DNA from: Labilithrix sp.
GTDB lineage: Bacteria > Myxococcota_A > Polyangia > Polyangiales > Polyangiaceae
DNA: 64,000 nucleotides
Direction: 5' to 3'
NCBI GenBank assembly: GCA_019637155.1
Contig: JAHBWE010000010.1
Location: forward strand, 186,001 to 250,000
In this document: positions 9,468 to 19,846 of the stretch, piece after piece
Position numbering within the stretch: the stretch's first letter is position 1
Layout: each line of letters starts with the position of its first letter
Position numbers and translations under genes: made by a program
Notes under the pieces: model-generated
What the model was told of the DNA's origin: nothing
Databases searched by the model: none
The model's input: the letters and a program-made list of their open reading frames with translations, nothing else

Positions 9468-10679
9468 TCAGCGCGCCGAGCACTCGCTGTTCGCGTTGCG
9501 GCCGAGGCAGGTGTTGATGCACGGCTGCATGTCGTCGGCGGTGCCGTAGACGCAGGTGCCGGCTTCCATCACGAGGTTCTGCACGTCCTGCCGCTTCGCG
9601 CCGCCGGTCTTGGAGTAGGCGCCGGCGAGGACGGGCTCGAGGTACGCGTTCTTGCCCGCGCCGTTCACGTAGCCGTTGCACACGCTCTTGCACTCGTCGC
9701 AGCTGAGCGCCTTCTGGCCGAAGAAGCCGTCCCGCTTCGCGTCGGCGACGCAGAAGCCCCAGTGCCGGACGATGTCGGCGCACACGGCCTTGTCCTGGCC
9801 CGACTGGACGATCGGCCGGAGGGCGGGGTTCTGGGTGTACGTCCCGAAGGCGGAGCACAGCTTGTCGGTGCCGCGCCGGATCGCCGCGGTCTGCTCCGCG
9901 ATGCGCTCGTAGTCCTTGCCGAGGCAGTAGAGCTCGGTGCCGACGTCGACCGCGTTCGCGATGACGGTGGTGGTGCAGCTCGCGATCGAGCCGATCGTCC
10001 CGAGGGTGGAGAGCTGCGACGAGTACTTCGCGATCGAGGGGATCGTCGTCGCGCCGAGCGGGCCGAGGACGGTGCTGCACGAGTTCACGAAGCTCGCGAC
10101 GTTCTTGAAGTTGCCGGTGAGCGCGGTGATGAACTTGACGAGGTTCTCCGCCGACCCGTTCTCCTCGAAGGCGTAGTACGCCTTGAACGTGCTCGAGAGG
10201 CCGAGCGTGATCTGGCTCGTGACGTTCGAGTAGAGGACGTCGATCTCGGCCGGCGTGAGCCCGACCGCGGCGGCGGTGAAGACGTCCTTCGTCGCGGCGC
10301 CGACCGCGTAGCCGCCGACGGTGCGCACGCACATGACCGCGCGCGCGGTGTTGACGTCCTTGACCTGGATCTTGCCGGCGAGCTTCGTGACCTGCGCCGC
10401 GATCGTCTTCGTGTCGCCGAGGATCTTGCCCGCGAGCTTCAGCTTCGCGCCGACCCCCGCCGTCGCCGCGTCGATCGCGCAGCTCGTCGTCCGATCGAAC
10501 GTCGCCTTCGCGCGCGCCTGACTCGCTTGCACACCGCACACGTCCTCGTCCCCGTCCTCGACGTACGACGCCGCCTCCCCCTGCTCCTCCTCCTCCTCGA
10601 TCGCAGGAGCCGCGCACCCCTGCGCAGCGAGACCAACGGACACGAGAGCAACGGCGACGAACAGAGAGGTGATTCGCAT
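9468..10679 (-). CDS. hypothetical lipoprotein
   Basis: Protein of 403 residues with a lipoprotein-type signal (hydrophobic core, then LAAQGCAAP, lipid Cys near residue 22), followed by an acidic linker (EEEEEQGE). The mature part is rich in Ala, Thr and Val, with helical segments (for example IGSIASCTTTVIANAVDV) and about a dozen cysteines, including a C-terminal cluster around CDECKSVC and CINTC. I recognise no family. It converges on the SDR gene with 13 bp between stops. The start at 10679 gives the signal peptide. Repeat copy R1 lies 75 bp upstream of this start. Confidence 0.72.
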   Translation of the reverse strand: MRITSLFVAVALVSVGLAAQGCAAPAIEEEEEQGEAASYVEDGDEDVCGVQASQARAKATFDRTTSCAIDAATAGVGAKLKLAGKILGDTKTIAAQVTKLAGKIQVKDVNTARAVMCVRTVGGYAVGAATKDVFTAAAVGLTPAEIDVLYSNVTSQITLGLSSTFKAYYAFEENGSAENLVKFITALTGNFKNVASFVNSCSTVLGPLGATTIPSIAKYSSQLSTLGTIGSIASCTTTVIANAVDVGTELYCLGKDYERIAEQTAAIRRGTDKLCSAFGTYTQNPALRPIVQSGQDKAVCADIVRHWGFCVADAKRDGFFGQKALSCDECKSVCNGYVNGAGKNAYLEPVLAGAYSKTGGAKRQDVQNLVMEAGTCVYGTADDMQPCINTCLGRNANSECSAR

Positions 10680-10754
10680 GTGTGTGGTTCGAGGTGCAGT
10701 ACGAGCGTCAATAAAACTGAAATGTGTACATGCCGACGCGAGGCCGAGCGAGCT

Positions 10755-10856
10755 GGGGCCCCGGGAAGCGGCCGCGAAAGCGGGCGCGAAGCGCCCCGAG
10801 TCTTCGAGGGCCGTGTCCCGGGGTGGGGGTGTCGGGGGCGAAGCCCCTGACGTTGA
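10755..10856 (+). repeat. structured dispersed repeat, copy R1
   Basis: First of five copies of an approximately 102-111 bp element running from GGGGCCCC to CGTTGA. Outer stem: CCCCGGGA (10759-10766) pairs with TCCCGGGG (10816-10823), and CGGCC pairs with GGCCG just inside. It encloses the hairpin GGGCGC-GAA-GCGCCC. A 3' hairpin follows: GTCGGGGGC-GAA-GCCCCTGAC with one G-T pair. Both hairpins are capped by GCGAAGC. R1 lies in the gap between the lipoprotein gene and the end of ptsI. The flank after the element (CCAAGAT) resembles those of R3 and R5. Confidence 0.9.
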
Positions 10857-11359
10857 CCAAGATCCTCACACGCGCGTGCGGGCGCGGCCTTCGCGGTCGG
10901 AGAGCGGCGCGCGCGCGTCGTCGTCGCTGTTCATGGTCGTCGTCTCGTCGTCCTCCGCGAGCGGCGCCGACGTCTCGGCGGCGGAGCCGAGGCGGCGAAT
11001 GGCGATACCAGGAGCAACAAAGACGAAACCGAGGGGCATGTAGTTCCACTTGCAGTCACGGTGCCACCTGCTGAAATCCCATTTCCCCCGAGAAAACAGC
11101 CTCCGCACCCGCTGGTCCCCACCCGATCCCCCGCCACGACGGTGTCAAAACACCGTTACGCCCTGGATCCTCGAGGCGCGCCTCCGCGCGCGGCGTGCAT
11201 GCGCCCGCCGTAGACCTCGGCGGCGCCGGTTCCTTCCCGCACGCCGCGAGCCCGCGCCGGACAGCACCGCCATCGAGCCTCCAACGTCCCGCAATCTCGC
11301 CCCTCCCTCATCGGTACCGCCGAGCGACGTCCACATCGCATTCGACGTCGAGCCCAGGG
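10857..11359. other. intergenic region of about 500 bp after R1
   Basis: This stretch separates R1 from the 3' end of ptsI. GC content drops visibly around 11000-11110 compared with neighbours. A minus-strand reading frame of about 80 codons (10866-11108) is open but has no recognisable domain, and codon use does not clearly favour it. I see no RNA gene. The only distinct element is the short inverted repeat listed at 11139-11156. Confidence 0.5.
11139..11156. repeat. short inverted repeat downstream of ptsI
   Basis: Arms ACGGTGT and ACACCGT with loop CAAA form a perfect 7-bp stem about 200 bp past the ptsI stop (minus strand). It could be a terminator hairpin for the PTS operon or an operator. 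No T-run follows on either strand, so an intrinsic terminator is not well supported. Confidence 0.4.
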
Positions 11360-13335
<1,976 letters not shown>

Positions 13336-13336
<1 letters not shown>

Positions 13337-13614
13337 CAGCTCGGCTCTCCGAACCGATCGGCGATGAGCTTGCCGATCGCGTCGACGCACTCCGCGGCGC
13401 GCTCGCCGGTGGCGGTGACCTCGACGACGGTGCCCTTCGATCCGCAGAGGAGGAGCACGCCCATGACGCTCTTCGCGTTCGCGCTCTGCCCGCCGTGCGC
13501 GAGCGCGACCTCGCAGGGGAAGCGCGCCGCGAGCTGGACCAGCTTCGTCGCCGCGCGCGCGTGGAGGCCGAGGTCGTTCACGATCTTGAACTGGGCGGTC
13601 GCGCGGTCACTCAT
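13336..13614 (-). CDS. ptsH: phosphocarrier protein HPr
   Basis: Protein of 92 residues, normal HPr length. The phosphorylated His is in DLGLHARAAT (His18). The regulatory Ser site is preserved in ANAKSVMGVL (Ser49), the target of HPr kinase, which is encoded two genes upstream. It carries phosphate from Enzyme I to EIIA-type proteins, here most likely PtsN. Start overlaps the rapZ stop as ATGA (13611-13614) and the end touches ptsI. Confidence 0.95.
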
Positions 13615-14627
13615 GGCATCCTCGGGACGGTGACGACGTCGGCGGCCGCCGGCGGAGGGATCGTGACGGCCGGGTCCTTCCGCACGACGTCACGGTGCAC
13701 CACCGCGATTTCGATGCGGAGCTGACCGTCGCGTTTCGAGGACGCGCGCGTTTCGGCGTCGTGCAGCGACGTATCGAGCGCCCTCGCTACGTGCTCCGCG
13801 AGCACCACGCTGCGGTGCATCCCCCCGGTGCATCCAAACGCGATGGTAAGATAGCTTTTGCCCTCTTGCTCGTACTTCGGCACGACGTAGTTCAAGAGAT
13901 CGAGCGTCTTCGCCAAAAACTCCGTAGTTTCGGGCAGACCCATGACGAAGTCGCGCACCGGCGCCTCCGTGCCGGGCACCCGTTTCAGCTCGGGGATGAA
14001 GTAGGGGTTCTTGAGGAACCGCACGTCGAACACGAGGTCCGCGTCCGCCGGCGGCCCGTATTTGTAGCCGAACGAGAGGATGCGGATCGTCATCCGCTCG
14101 GCGCTGCCGGACGCGGGGCCGAAGTAGGAGATGACCTGGCGGCGCAGGTCGTGGACGCCGAGCGACGTCGTGTCGATCACGCGCGTCGCGCGCGCGCGGA
14201 GCGGTGAGAGGCGCTCGCGCTCGAGGGTGACGCCCTCGAGGACCGACGCCGCGGGCGTGAGCGAGCCGTAGGTCGCGAGCGGGTGCGGGCGCCGCGTCTC
14301 GCTGAAGCGGCGGAGCAGGAGCTCGTCGGAGGCGTCGAGGAAGAGGACGGACAGATCGCGGTTGTGCTCGAGCGTCTCCAGCACGCGCCCGGCCTCGCCG
14401 AGGAACGCGCGGACGCGGACGTCCATCCCGAGCGCGACCCGCGTCATGCCGCCCTTCTCGCAGAGCGTGACCGCGTCGGCGGCGAGGACCGGCGGCAGGT
14501 TGTCGATGCAGAAGAACCCGAGGTCCTCGAGCGACCGGAGCGCGGTCGTCCGGCCACCACCGGACATCCCGGTGACGACGACCACCATCGTGCGCCGCCC
14601 GACCGACGGCGGCCCCGGCGTCATCAT
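13611..14627 (-). CDS. rapZ: RNase adapter/nucleotide-binding protein RapZ
   Basis: Protein of 338 residues. The Walker A motif GMSGGGRT (residues 20-27), the FCIDNLP segment and the C-terminal GCTGGMHRSV motif identify the RapZ/YvcJ family. In enterobacteria RapZ controls GlmZ decay by RNase E; in other groups it is mainly a nucleotide-binding regulator, so the exact job here is unknown. The family is commonly encoded beside rpoN, ptsN and hpf, as here. The start at 14627 overlaps the hprK stop (ATGA); a second Met follows immediately. The C-terminal 35 residues are a Pro/Ala/Val-rich tail. Confidence 0.94.
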   Translation of the reverse strand: MMTPGPPSVGRRTMVVVVTGMSGGGRTTALRSLEDLGFFCIDNLPPVLAADAVTLCEKGGMTRVALGMDVRVRAFLGEAGRVLETLEHNRDLSVLFLDASDELLLRRFSETRRPHPLATYGSLTPAASVLEGVTLERERLSPLRARATRVIDTTSLGVHDLRRQVISYFGPASGSAERMTIRILSFGYKYGPPADADLVFDVRFLKNPYFIPELKRVPGTEAPVRDFVMGLPETTEFLAKTLDLLNYVVPKYEQEGKSYLTIAFGCTGGMHRSVVLAEHVARALDTSLHDAETRASSKRDGQLRIEIAVVHRDVVRKDPAVTIPPPAAADVVTVPRMP

Positions 14628-15838
14628 CCGTCGCCCCCCGATCCTCCGCGGTCGTTCGGGCGATAGACCGGGATCCAGGCGGAGCTCTCGTTCGAGGGGA
14701 GGCGCTGCGCGGCGGGGATCGCGCGATCGGAGTCGCCCCAGCCCGGCAGCGCGACGCTGCTGTTCGGCGCGGGGGTGCCGCTGCCGAGGTTGCCCGAGCT
14801 CGCCCCCGAGATCGGGGTGAGCGCGACGCTCTCGGGCTGATCCTCGATCGCCATCTCCGGCGCGATGCCGGCGTTCTCTTCCAGCCGCGCGAGGAGCTCG
14901 CGCGCGCTGTGTTTCCCCGCGCGGCGGAGGAGCTCGTTGCGCGCCGCCATCTCGAGCATCGCGCCCATGTCGCGGCCGGGCCGGACCGGCACCGTCACGA
15001 GCCGGATCGGCGTCCCGAGGATGGGGTAGTGCTCGTCGTCCACGCCGAGCCGATCATATTCCTTCTTTTCGTCCCATTCATCGAGTCGCACGATCATGTC
15101 GATTCGTTTGCGCTCGCGGACCGCGGTGACCCCGAAAAGGTCTTTGATGTTGAGGAGGCCGAGCCCGCGGACCTCGACATGGTGCCGCAGCATGTCGGCG
15201 GGGGAGCCGAAGACCATGCCCGGCGGACGCCACTCGCAGCGGACGACGTCGTCGGCGACGAGGCGGTGGCCGCGGAGCACGAGCTCCACCGCGCACTCGC
15301 TCTTGCCGATGCCGCTCTTGCCGAGGAGGAGGAGGCCGATCCCGAAGACGTCGACGAGGACGCCGTGGAGCGACGTCGACGGCGCGAGCTTCTCGTCGAG
15401 GAGCGCGTGGAAGGCGTTGATCGAGCGGCTCGAGCGCGCGTCGCTCATGAAGAGCGGCGTGCCGGTCGCCTCCGCGGCCTGCACGATCGCGCGCGGGCAG
15501 TCGGCGCGGCGCGTGACGACGACGCACGAGAGCCCGAGCGAGAAGAAGCCGCGCGCGGCCTCTCCGCGCTGATCGGTGCCGAGCGTCTCGAGGTACGAGA
15601 GCTCGGTCTCGCCGAGGACCTGCACCCGCGTCGGGACCACGCCGTAGTAGTGGCCCGCGAGCGCGAGGCCGCTCTTCTGCACGCGCGGGTGGCGAATCGG
15701 CCGTCCGAGCCCGCTCTCGCCGGCGAGGCGCGCGAGCTTGATGCCGAGCCGCGTGTCCTCGATCACCTCACGGACGGTGATGTCGAGCATCGGCGGCGGC
15801 GCCGAGCGCGCGGGCGGGTCGGACGGCGATTCGCTCAT
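14624..15838 (-). CDS. hprK: HPr kinase/phosphorylase
   Basis: Protein of 404 residues that phosphorylates and dephosphorylates the Ser of HPr. The P-loop GKSGIGKS is at 173-180 and the family signature EVRGLGLLNI is about 45 residues later. The N-terminal Hpr_kinase_N domain (residues 18-150) is present. A Ser/Pro/Gly-rich tail of about 90 residues after ELLARLEENAG is not found in Firmicute HprK and is probably disordered. Gene order ptsN-hprK-rapZ-ptsH-ptsI with ATGA joints at both ends indicates one translationally coupled operon. Confidence 0.95.
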   Translation of the reverse strand: MSESPSDPPARSAPPPMLDITVREVIEDTRLGIKLARLAGESGLGRPIRHPRVQKSGLALAGHYYGVVPTRVQVLGETELSYLETLGTDQRGEAARGFFSLGLSCVVVTRRADCPRAIVQAAEATGTPLFMSDARSSRSINAFHALLDEKLAPSTSLHGVLVDVFGIGLLLLGKSGIGKSECAVELVLRGHRLVADDVVRCEWRPPGMVFGSPADMLRHHVEVRGLGLLNIKDLFGVTAVRERKRIDMIVRLDEWDEKKEYDRLGVDDEHYPILGTPIRLVTVPVRPGRDMGAMLEMAARNELLRRAGKHSARELLARLEENAGIAPEMAIEDQPESVALTPISGASSGNLGSGTPAPNSSVALPGWGDSDRAIPAAQRLPSNESSAWIPVYRPNDRGGSGGDG

Positions 15839-16371
15839 GGCCCCCGTTTGTCGCTCTCCTTCGCGGCGGCGATGTCACGTTCGCTCGCGCGGCCTTCCGG
15901 GATCGAGGGCGAGGCCGCCTCTTCCGCGCGGATCAGGTCGAAGACCGCCTGCGGATCCGGCGCGTGGATGAGGCGCTGCCGGAAGTCCTTGTTGCGGAGC
16001 AGCCGCGAGACACGAGCGAGCGTCTTGAGGTGCTCGCCGGTCGCGCGCTTCGGCGTGATGACGCCGAACAGGATGGTCACCGCGGCGTCGTCGATCGCTT
16101 GGAACTCGACGCCGTCGGGGACGATGAGGAGCGCGGCGACCTGCTCGTTGAGCTGCGGAAGCGCGCCGTGCGGAATGGCGACCCCCTCGCCGATGCCGGT
16201 GCTCTGGAGTTGCTCGCGATCGAGGAGCGCCTGCTCGACGTCGCGGACGCTGACGCCCGGACGCTCGCCGATCAGCTCGGCGAGGCGGGCGATGGCTGCT
16301 TCTTTGTTGAACCCTGGGTCCCTGCGCTGGATGCCGATGCGCTCGGGCGACAGGAGGTCGGAAAGGAGCAT
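15835..16371 (-). CDS. ptsN: PTS EIIA-Ntr family protein
   Basis: Protein of 178 residues with the EIIA type-2 fold. The phosphorylated His is in GEGVAIPHGAL (His68). It probably receives phosphate from HPr and regulates metabolism or transport rather than carrying sugar. The start at 16371 was chosen because MLLSDLLSPERI matches where family members begin. A C-terminal tail of about 25 charged residues is extra. The stop overlaps the hprK start as ATGA. Confidence 0.93.
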   Translation of the reverse strand: MLLSDLLSPERIGIQRRDPGFNKEAAIARLAELIGERPGVSVRDVEQALLDREQLQSTGIGEGVAIPHGALPQLNEQVAALLIVPDGVEFQAIDDAAVTILFGVITPKRATGEHLKTLARVSRLLRNKDFRQRLIHAPDPQAVFDLIRAEEAASPSIPEGRASERDIAAAKESDKRGP

Positions 16372-16417
16372 GATGGCTCGGAGGGAGGGGGAGTGGAGGC
16401 GAGCGAACGGCGCGCGA

Positions 16418-16753
16418 TCACTCCTCCGGCTCGTCGGGGAGGAGGTGATCGGAGGCGCGGTCGGAGCCCTTCTTCGAGCGCGCGCCGTGCTCGTCACGGA
16501 TCTGGCGTTCGAGCTTGTCGATCACCTTGTCGATCGTCGCGTACATGTCCTCGCTCTCCTCGTGCGCGTGGTAGTGCGCGCCGCCCGAGTGCAGATCGAC
16601 TTCGGCCAAGTGGAGCGTCTTCTGACAGCTCAGCGTCACCTGTCCGTGCATGGGTTGCCGAAGGAACTTCTGGAGCTTCGCCACCTTCTCGTTCGCGTAG
16701 CCCTTCACCGCTTCGGACGCTTCCATCTGCCGGAAGGTGATGGAGATGTTCAT
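16418..16753 (-). CDS. hpf: ribosome hibernation-promoting factor, short form
   Basis: Protein of 111 residues of the HPF/YfiA family (MNISITFRQMEASEAVKGYA). It binds the 30S subunit and stabilises idle ribosomes. The length fits the short form; the C-terminal dimerisation domain of long HPF is absent, replaced by an acidic, Ser-containing tail. A strong ribosome-binding site (AGGAGGT) sits 7 bases before the ATG. The position between rpoN and ptsN matches the conserved rpoN-hpf-ptsN order of proteobacteria. Confidence 0.95.
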   Translation of the reverse strand: MNISITFRQMEASEAVKGYANEKVAKLQKFLRQPMHGQVTLSCQKTLHLAEVDLHSGGAHYHAHEESEDMYATIDKVIDKLERQIRDEHGARSKKGSDRASDHLLPDEPEE

Positions 16754-16795
16754 TCGTGGGACCTCCTTGTTGGTCTCGATCGAGTGTATCGCTGA

Positions 16796-17533
16796 CTACA
16801 TGACGGCGCGCCGCGAAACTTCGGTCACGTCGTCGTCGAATTCGCGCGCGTTGAGGGGCGCGAGGAGCTTCGTCGCCGCGGCGACGGTGCTCGGGTCGTC
16901 GCGGCGCACCATCGCGGCGACCTGGGCCACGTAGTCGCGCAGGGACATGTGGGTCTGCTCCAGCGCCTTGCGCACGAGCGCGTCCGGCTCCGGCGTCGAG
17001 CTCTGCCCGGTGATGTGCAGCGCCGCGCCGTACGCGGCGTGCGCGGCGTGGAGCGCGTGGAGGAACGCGCCGCCGCCGAGGTCTTGAATGACGACGTCCC
17101 AGCGGTCGTAGGCGATGCGATCGAGCCGGTTCTGCGACTCGGTCCACTCGTCCTTGAAGTCGAGCGTGAGGAACTGGAGCCCCTTCGGGAAGAGCCCGTT
17201 GTACACCGAGCGGGCGTGGAGCACCCGCGAGTGCGCCTCCTCCGGCAGCTTCGTCCAGCCGAGGAGCCAGCTCTGCAGCGCGCCCCACGCGTCGTCGAGC
17301 TGGCGGTCGGCCGCGCGCGCCCGCGGGTCGGCCATCGAGCCCGACCGTTCGCGCGCGCGGATGCGCTGCTTCAGATCGTCGGTCGAGGCGATGAGGCGGG
17401 TCATCGCCTGGAGCGCGTCGGGCGACAGCCGTTCGCGGCGCGCGACGTTCTCGAGCTCCTCGACGAGCGAGAGCGTCCCTGCCTCCCCGAGAGGAGGCAG
17501 ATGAATGAAGTCCTGCGCGGCGAAGGACCTCAT
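16796..17533 (-). CDS. hypothetical protein between rpoN and hpf
   Basis: Protein of 245 residues with no recognised domain. It appears mostly helical (ELENVARRERLSPDALQAMTRLI; EAHSRVLHARSVYNGLF). There is no signal peptide and no membrane segment. The gene starts 10 bp after the rpoN stop and is followed 42 bp later by hpf, so it is almost certainly in the same transcript. A role linked to sigma-54 or the PTS is only suggested by position. Confidence 0.75.
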   Translation of the reverse strand: MRSFAAQDFIHLPPLGEAGTLSLVEELENVARRERLSPDALQAMTRLIASTDDLKQRIRARERSGSMADPRARAADRQLDDAWGALQSWLLGWTKLPEEAHSRVLHARSVYNGLFPKGLQFLTLDFKDEWTESQNRLDRIAYDRWDVVIQDLGGGAFLHALHAAHAAYGAALHITGQSSTPEPDALVRKALEQTHMSLRDYVAQVAAMVRRDDPSTVAAATKLLAPLNAREFDDDVTEVSRRAVM

Positions 17534-17543
17534 GCCGCGACGC

Positions 17544-19067
17544 TCAGAACAGCTTCTTTCGCTTGCTGGAGGCGAGGATGCCGAGCATCTCGCGGTACTT
17601 CGCGACCGTGCGGCGGGCGATCTGGATGCCGTCCTGCTTCGCGAGGATCTCGACGATCGCCTGGTCGCTGAGCGGGTTCTGCTTGTCCTCGCCGTCGATG
17701 ATCTTCTTGATCGCCTGCTTCACCGACTCGGACGCGATGTCCTCCTCCGCGACGCGGCGGATCGACGAGTTGAAGAAGTACTTCAGCTCGAAGAGGCCCT
17801 GCGGGGTGTGGACGTACTTGTTGGTCGTGACGCGCGAGATCGTCGACTCGTGCATGCCGACCGACTCGGCGACGTCGCGGAGGATCATCGGCTTGAGGTA
17901 GCTGACGCCCTTCTCGAAGAAGTCGCGCTGCTTCTCGACGATGCACTCGGTGACGCGGATGATCGTCTTCCGGCGCTGCTCGATCGCGCGGATGAGCCAC
18001 TGCGCGTTGCGGAGCTTCTCGCCGATGAACTCCTTCGCGTTGGGGTCCTTGAGGAGCTGCTTCGTGAGGGCCTCGTTGATGTAGAGGCGCTGCACGCCGC
18101 GGTCGTTGTCGGAGACGATGAACTTCTCCGCCTCCTTCACGACGTAGACGTCGGGCGTGATCGCGATCTGCTTCTCGTCGGTCTCGCTGAAGTTGCGCGC
18201 GGGGCGCGACTCGAGCTTCTGGATCTCCTTGACCGACTCGTACACCTCTTCGACCGGCACCTTCAGGTCACGCGCGATCGCCTGGTAGTTGTGCTTTTCG
18301 AGGTTGTGGAGGTGCTTGTCGAGGATCTGGATGTCGAGGTCCTCGTGCCCGAACACCTCGGCCTGCACGAGCAGGCACTCGCGGAGGTCCCGCGCGCAGA
18401 CGCCGACGGGATCGAACTCCTGCATCATGCGGAGCACCTCGGGCGCGTCCTCGGGATCGACGCCCGCTTCGTTCGCGAGCTCCTCGATCGTGAGGTCGGG
18501 GGTGCGCGTGCCGTCGGGGCGCTCCACGCCCTTCAAGTCGAGGAAGCCCTGATCGTCGAGGTTGCCGAGGACGAGCTCCGCGAAGCGCTTCTCCGCGTCG
18601 GTCATGTCGCTCATCTGGATCTGCCAGCGCAGGTGATCGACGAGCGACTCTCCCTTCGTGAGGTTCTGCTCGATCGGCGGCATCTCCTCGAACCCGCCGC
18701 GGTTGGCGGGGAGGGGCTGCTGGAGGGTGCGGTTCTCGAGGAACTGCTCCCAGTCGATCTCGTTCGTCTGCTTGTTGTCGGTCTTCTGCGCCTCGCCGGT
18801 CTCGTGGCGCTTGCGCTCGTCGAGCATGTCGATGCGGCGCTCGCCCTGCTCCATCGACGTGGTCTCGATGGTGGAGGCGCTGTTGTTCTCGGAGGTTCGC
18901 GCGCGGGGCTCGAAGTCCTCGTCGGCGAGGACGGGGTTCGCGTCGCATTCCTTGCGGATTTCTTCGATCAGCTCGAGCCGAGAGAGCTGGAGCAGGCGAA
19001 TCGCCTGCTGCAGCTGCGGGGTCATGACGAGCTGCTGGCTGAGCTTTAGCTGTTGTTTGATTTCCAT
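17544..19067 (-). CDS. rpoN: RNA polymerase sigma-54 factor
   Basis: Protein of 507 residues. The N-terminal activator-interaction region is Gln/Leu-rich (LKLSQQLVMTPQLQQAIRLL), followed by an acidic linker, the core-binding domain, the HTH region (ESTISRVTTNKY) and the RpoN box ARRTVAKYREML near the C-terminus. It directs transcription from -24/-12 promoters that need AAA+ activators, which are abundant in myxobacteria. The start at 19067 matches the conserved MEIKQQLKLSQ beginning. It leads the downstream PTS block on the minus strand. Confidence 0.97.
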   Translation of the reverse strand: MEIKQQLKLSQQLVMTPQLQQAIRLLQLSRLELIEEIRKECDANPVLADEDFEPRARTSENNSASTIETTSMEQGERRIDMLDERKRHETGEAQKTDNKQTNEIDWEQFLENRTLQQPLPANRGGFEEMPPIEQNLTKGESLVDHLRWQIQMSDMTDAEKRFAELVLGNLDDQGFLDLKGVERPDGTRTPDLTIEELANEAGVDPEDAPEVLRMMQEFDPVGVCARDLRECLLVQAEVFGHEDLDIQILDKHLHNLEKHNYQAIARDLKVPVEEVYESVKEIQKLESRPARNFSETDEKQIAITPDVYVVKEAEKFIVSDNDRGVQRLYINEALTKQLLKDPNAKEFIGEKLRNAQWLIRAIEQRRKTIIRVTECIVEKQRDFFEKGVSYLKPMILRDVAESVGMHESTISRVTTNKYVHTPQGLFELKYFFNSSIRRVAEEDIASESVKQAIKKIIDGEDKQNPLSDQAIVEILAKQDGIQIARRTVAKYREMLGILASSKRKKLF

Positions 19068-19200
19068 GCGCTTCTCGGGCGGATGTCCGCCAGAGAAAGT
19101 CTACACACCGAGCCAAGTCGCGAAAGCGAAAACTGTTCCAACGCCGGCCTGGTGTTGCGCGGGCTTTACAGAAACGCGCCGCGCACATCCAGGTGAGCGC

Positions 19201-19638
19201 TCAGGCGCTCTGGGCGATCGGCGCGGCGAGGAGCTCGAGGGAGTCGTCGTCCTGCGGCATCGCCGGCGGGAACTGGCTCTCGCTCGCCGCGATCTGGACG
19301 GCGCAGTCGAGGACGTAGCCGCGGCGGCGGCGGATGAGCAGGCCCTTGAGGCCCATGCGGCGGAGCGTGTGGACCGCCGTGTAGACGCGCATCGCGGCCG
19401 CCGTCGGCGTCGCGCGCTCGCCCGGCCAGCCCGCTTCGAACGCGGCGGTGACGGGGAGGACCGCGTTCGGCGTGCGCATCTTCAGCTCGCCGAGCGCGAG
19501 GAGGAGACGGCGCAACGGGATCCGCGTCTCGAGCACGACCATCGGCTGGCCGGGGAGCTTGAACCATTCGGCGCCTGCGGCGATGACGAGCTGGTCCTGA
19601 GTATCGAGAGCCTGGAGATCATCGTTGGCCGGCAGCAT
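19201..19638 (-). CDS. winged-helix DNA-binding protein
   Basis: Protein of 145 residues from the ATG at 19636-19638. The central part (about 50-125) has the pattern LRRLLLALGEL ... VTAAFEAGWPGERATPTAAAMRVYTAVHTLRRMGLKGLLIRR, split here only for length, which matches the OmpR-like winged-helix unit often fused to myxobacterial kinases. The wing ends in RRGYVLD. A Gly/Pro/Asp-rich tail follows. The frame stays open to 19773, but that part has lower GC and no similarity I recognise, and a GGAAGGG ribosome-binding site precedes 19638, so the shorter start is preferred. It lies between lptB and rpoN. No receiver or kinase domain is attached. Confidence 0.72.
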   Translation of the reverse strand: MLPANDDLQALDTQDQLVIAAGAEWFKLPGQPMVVLETRIPLRRLLLALGELKMRTPNAVLPVTAAFEAGWPGERATPTAAAMRVYTAVHTLRRMGLKGLLIRRRRGYVLDCAVQIAASESQFPPAMPQDDDSLELLAAPIAQSA

Positions 19639-19793
19639 GAGAACCCTTCCCTTCGTGGTTGTGCCCAGACCAAGTGCAGCCAGCGTGCCGTTCTGAAAGT
19701 CGGGGGGGTGATCGAAATTGCAGTGGCCTTTCAGATGGAAATAGGCGGAAACGCGTGAGATCACCTCGCGCACACGCGGACACCAGGTGGTCT

Positions 19794-19820
19794 CGGATCA
19801 TCCCGGAACTTTGTGATCCG
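19794..19820. repeat. inverted repeat downstream of lptB
   Basis: Perfect 7-bp arms CGGATCA and TGATCCG separated by 13 bp, 27 bp beyond the lptB stop (minus strand) and about 155 bp before the winged-helix gene start. It may end lptAB transcription or be an operator for the next gene. No T-tract supports an intrinsic terminator. Confidence 0.35.
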
Positions 19821-19846
19821 CAAAGGAATTGGGGTGATCGACGAGG

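Noticed and set aside
10755..10856. R elements as ordinary rho-independent terminators
   Set aside because: The stems are not followed by T-runs, and one copy is inside a gene while another is in a leader.
10866..11108. 80-codon minus-strand frame next to R1
   Set aside because: No domain, no convincing ribosome-binding site, and it ends beside a repeat; kept only as intergenic description.
19639..19773. N-terminal extension of the winged-helix protein
   Set aside because: Lower GC, no recognisable similarity, and a ribosome-binding site precedes the shorter start.
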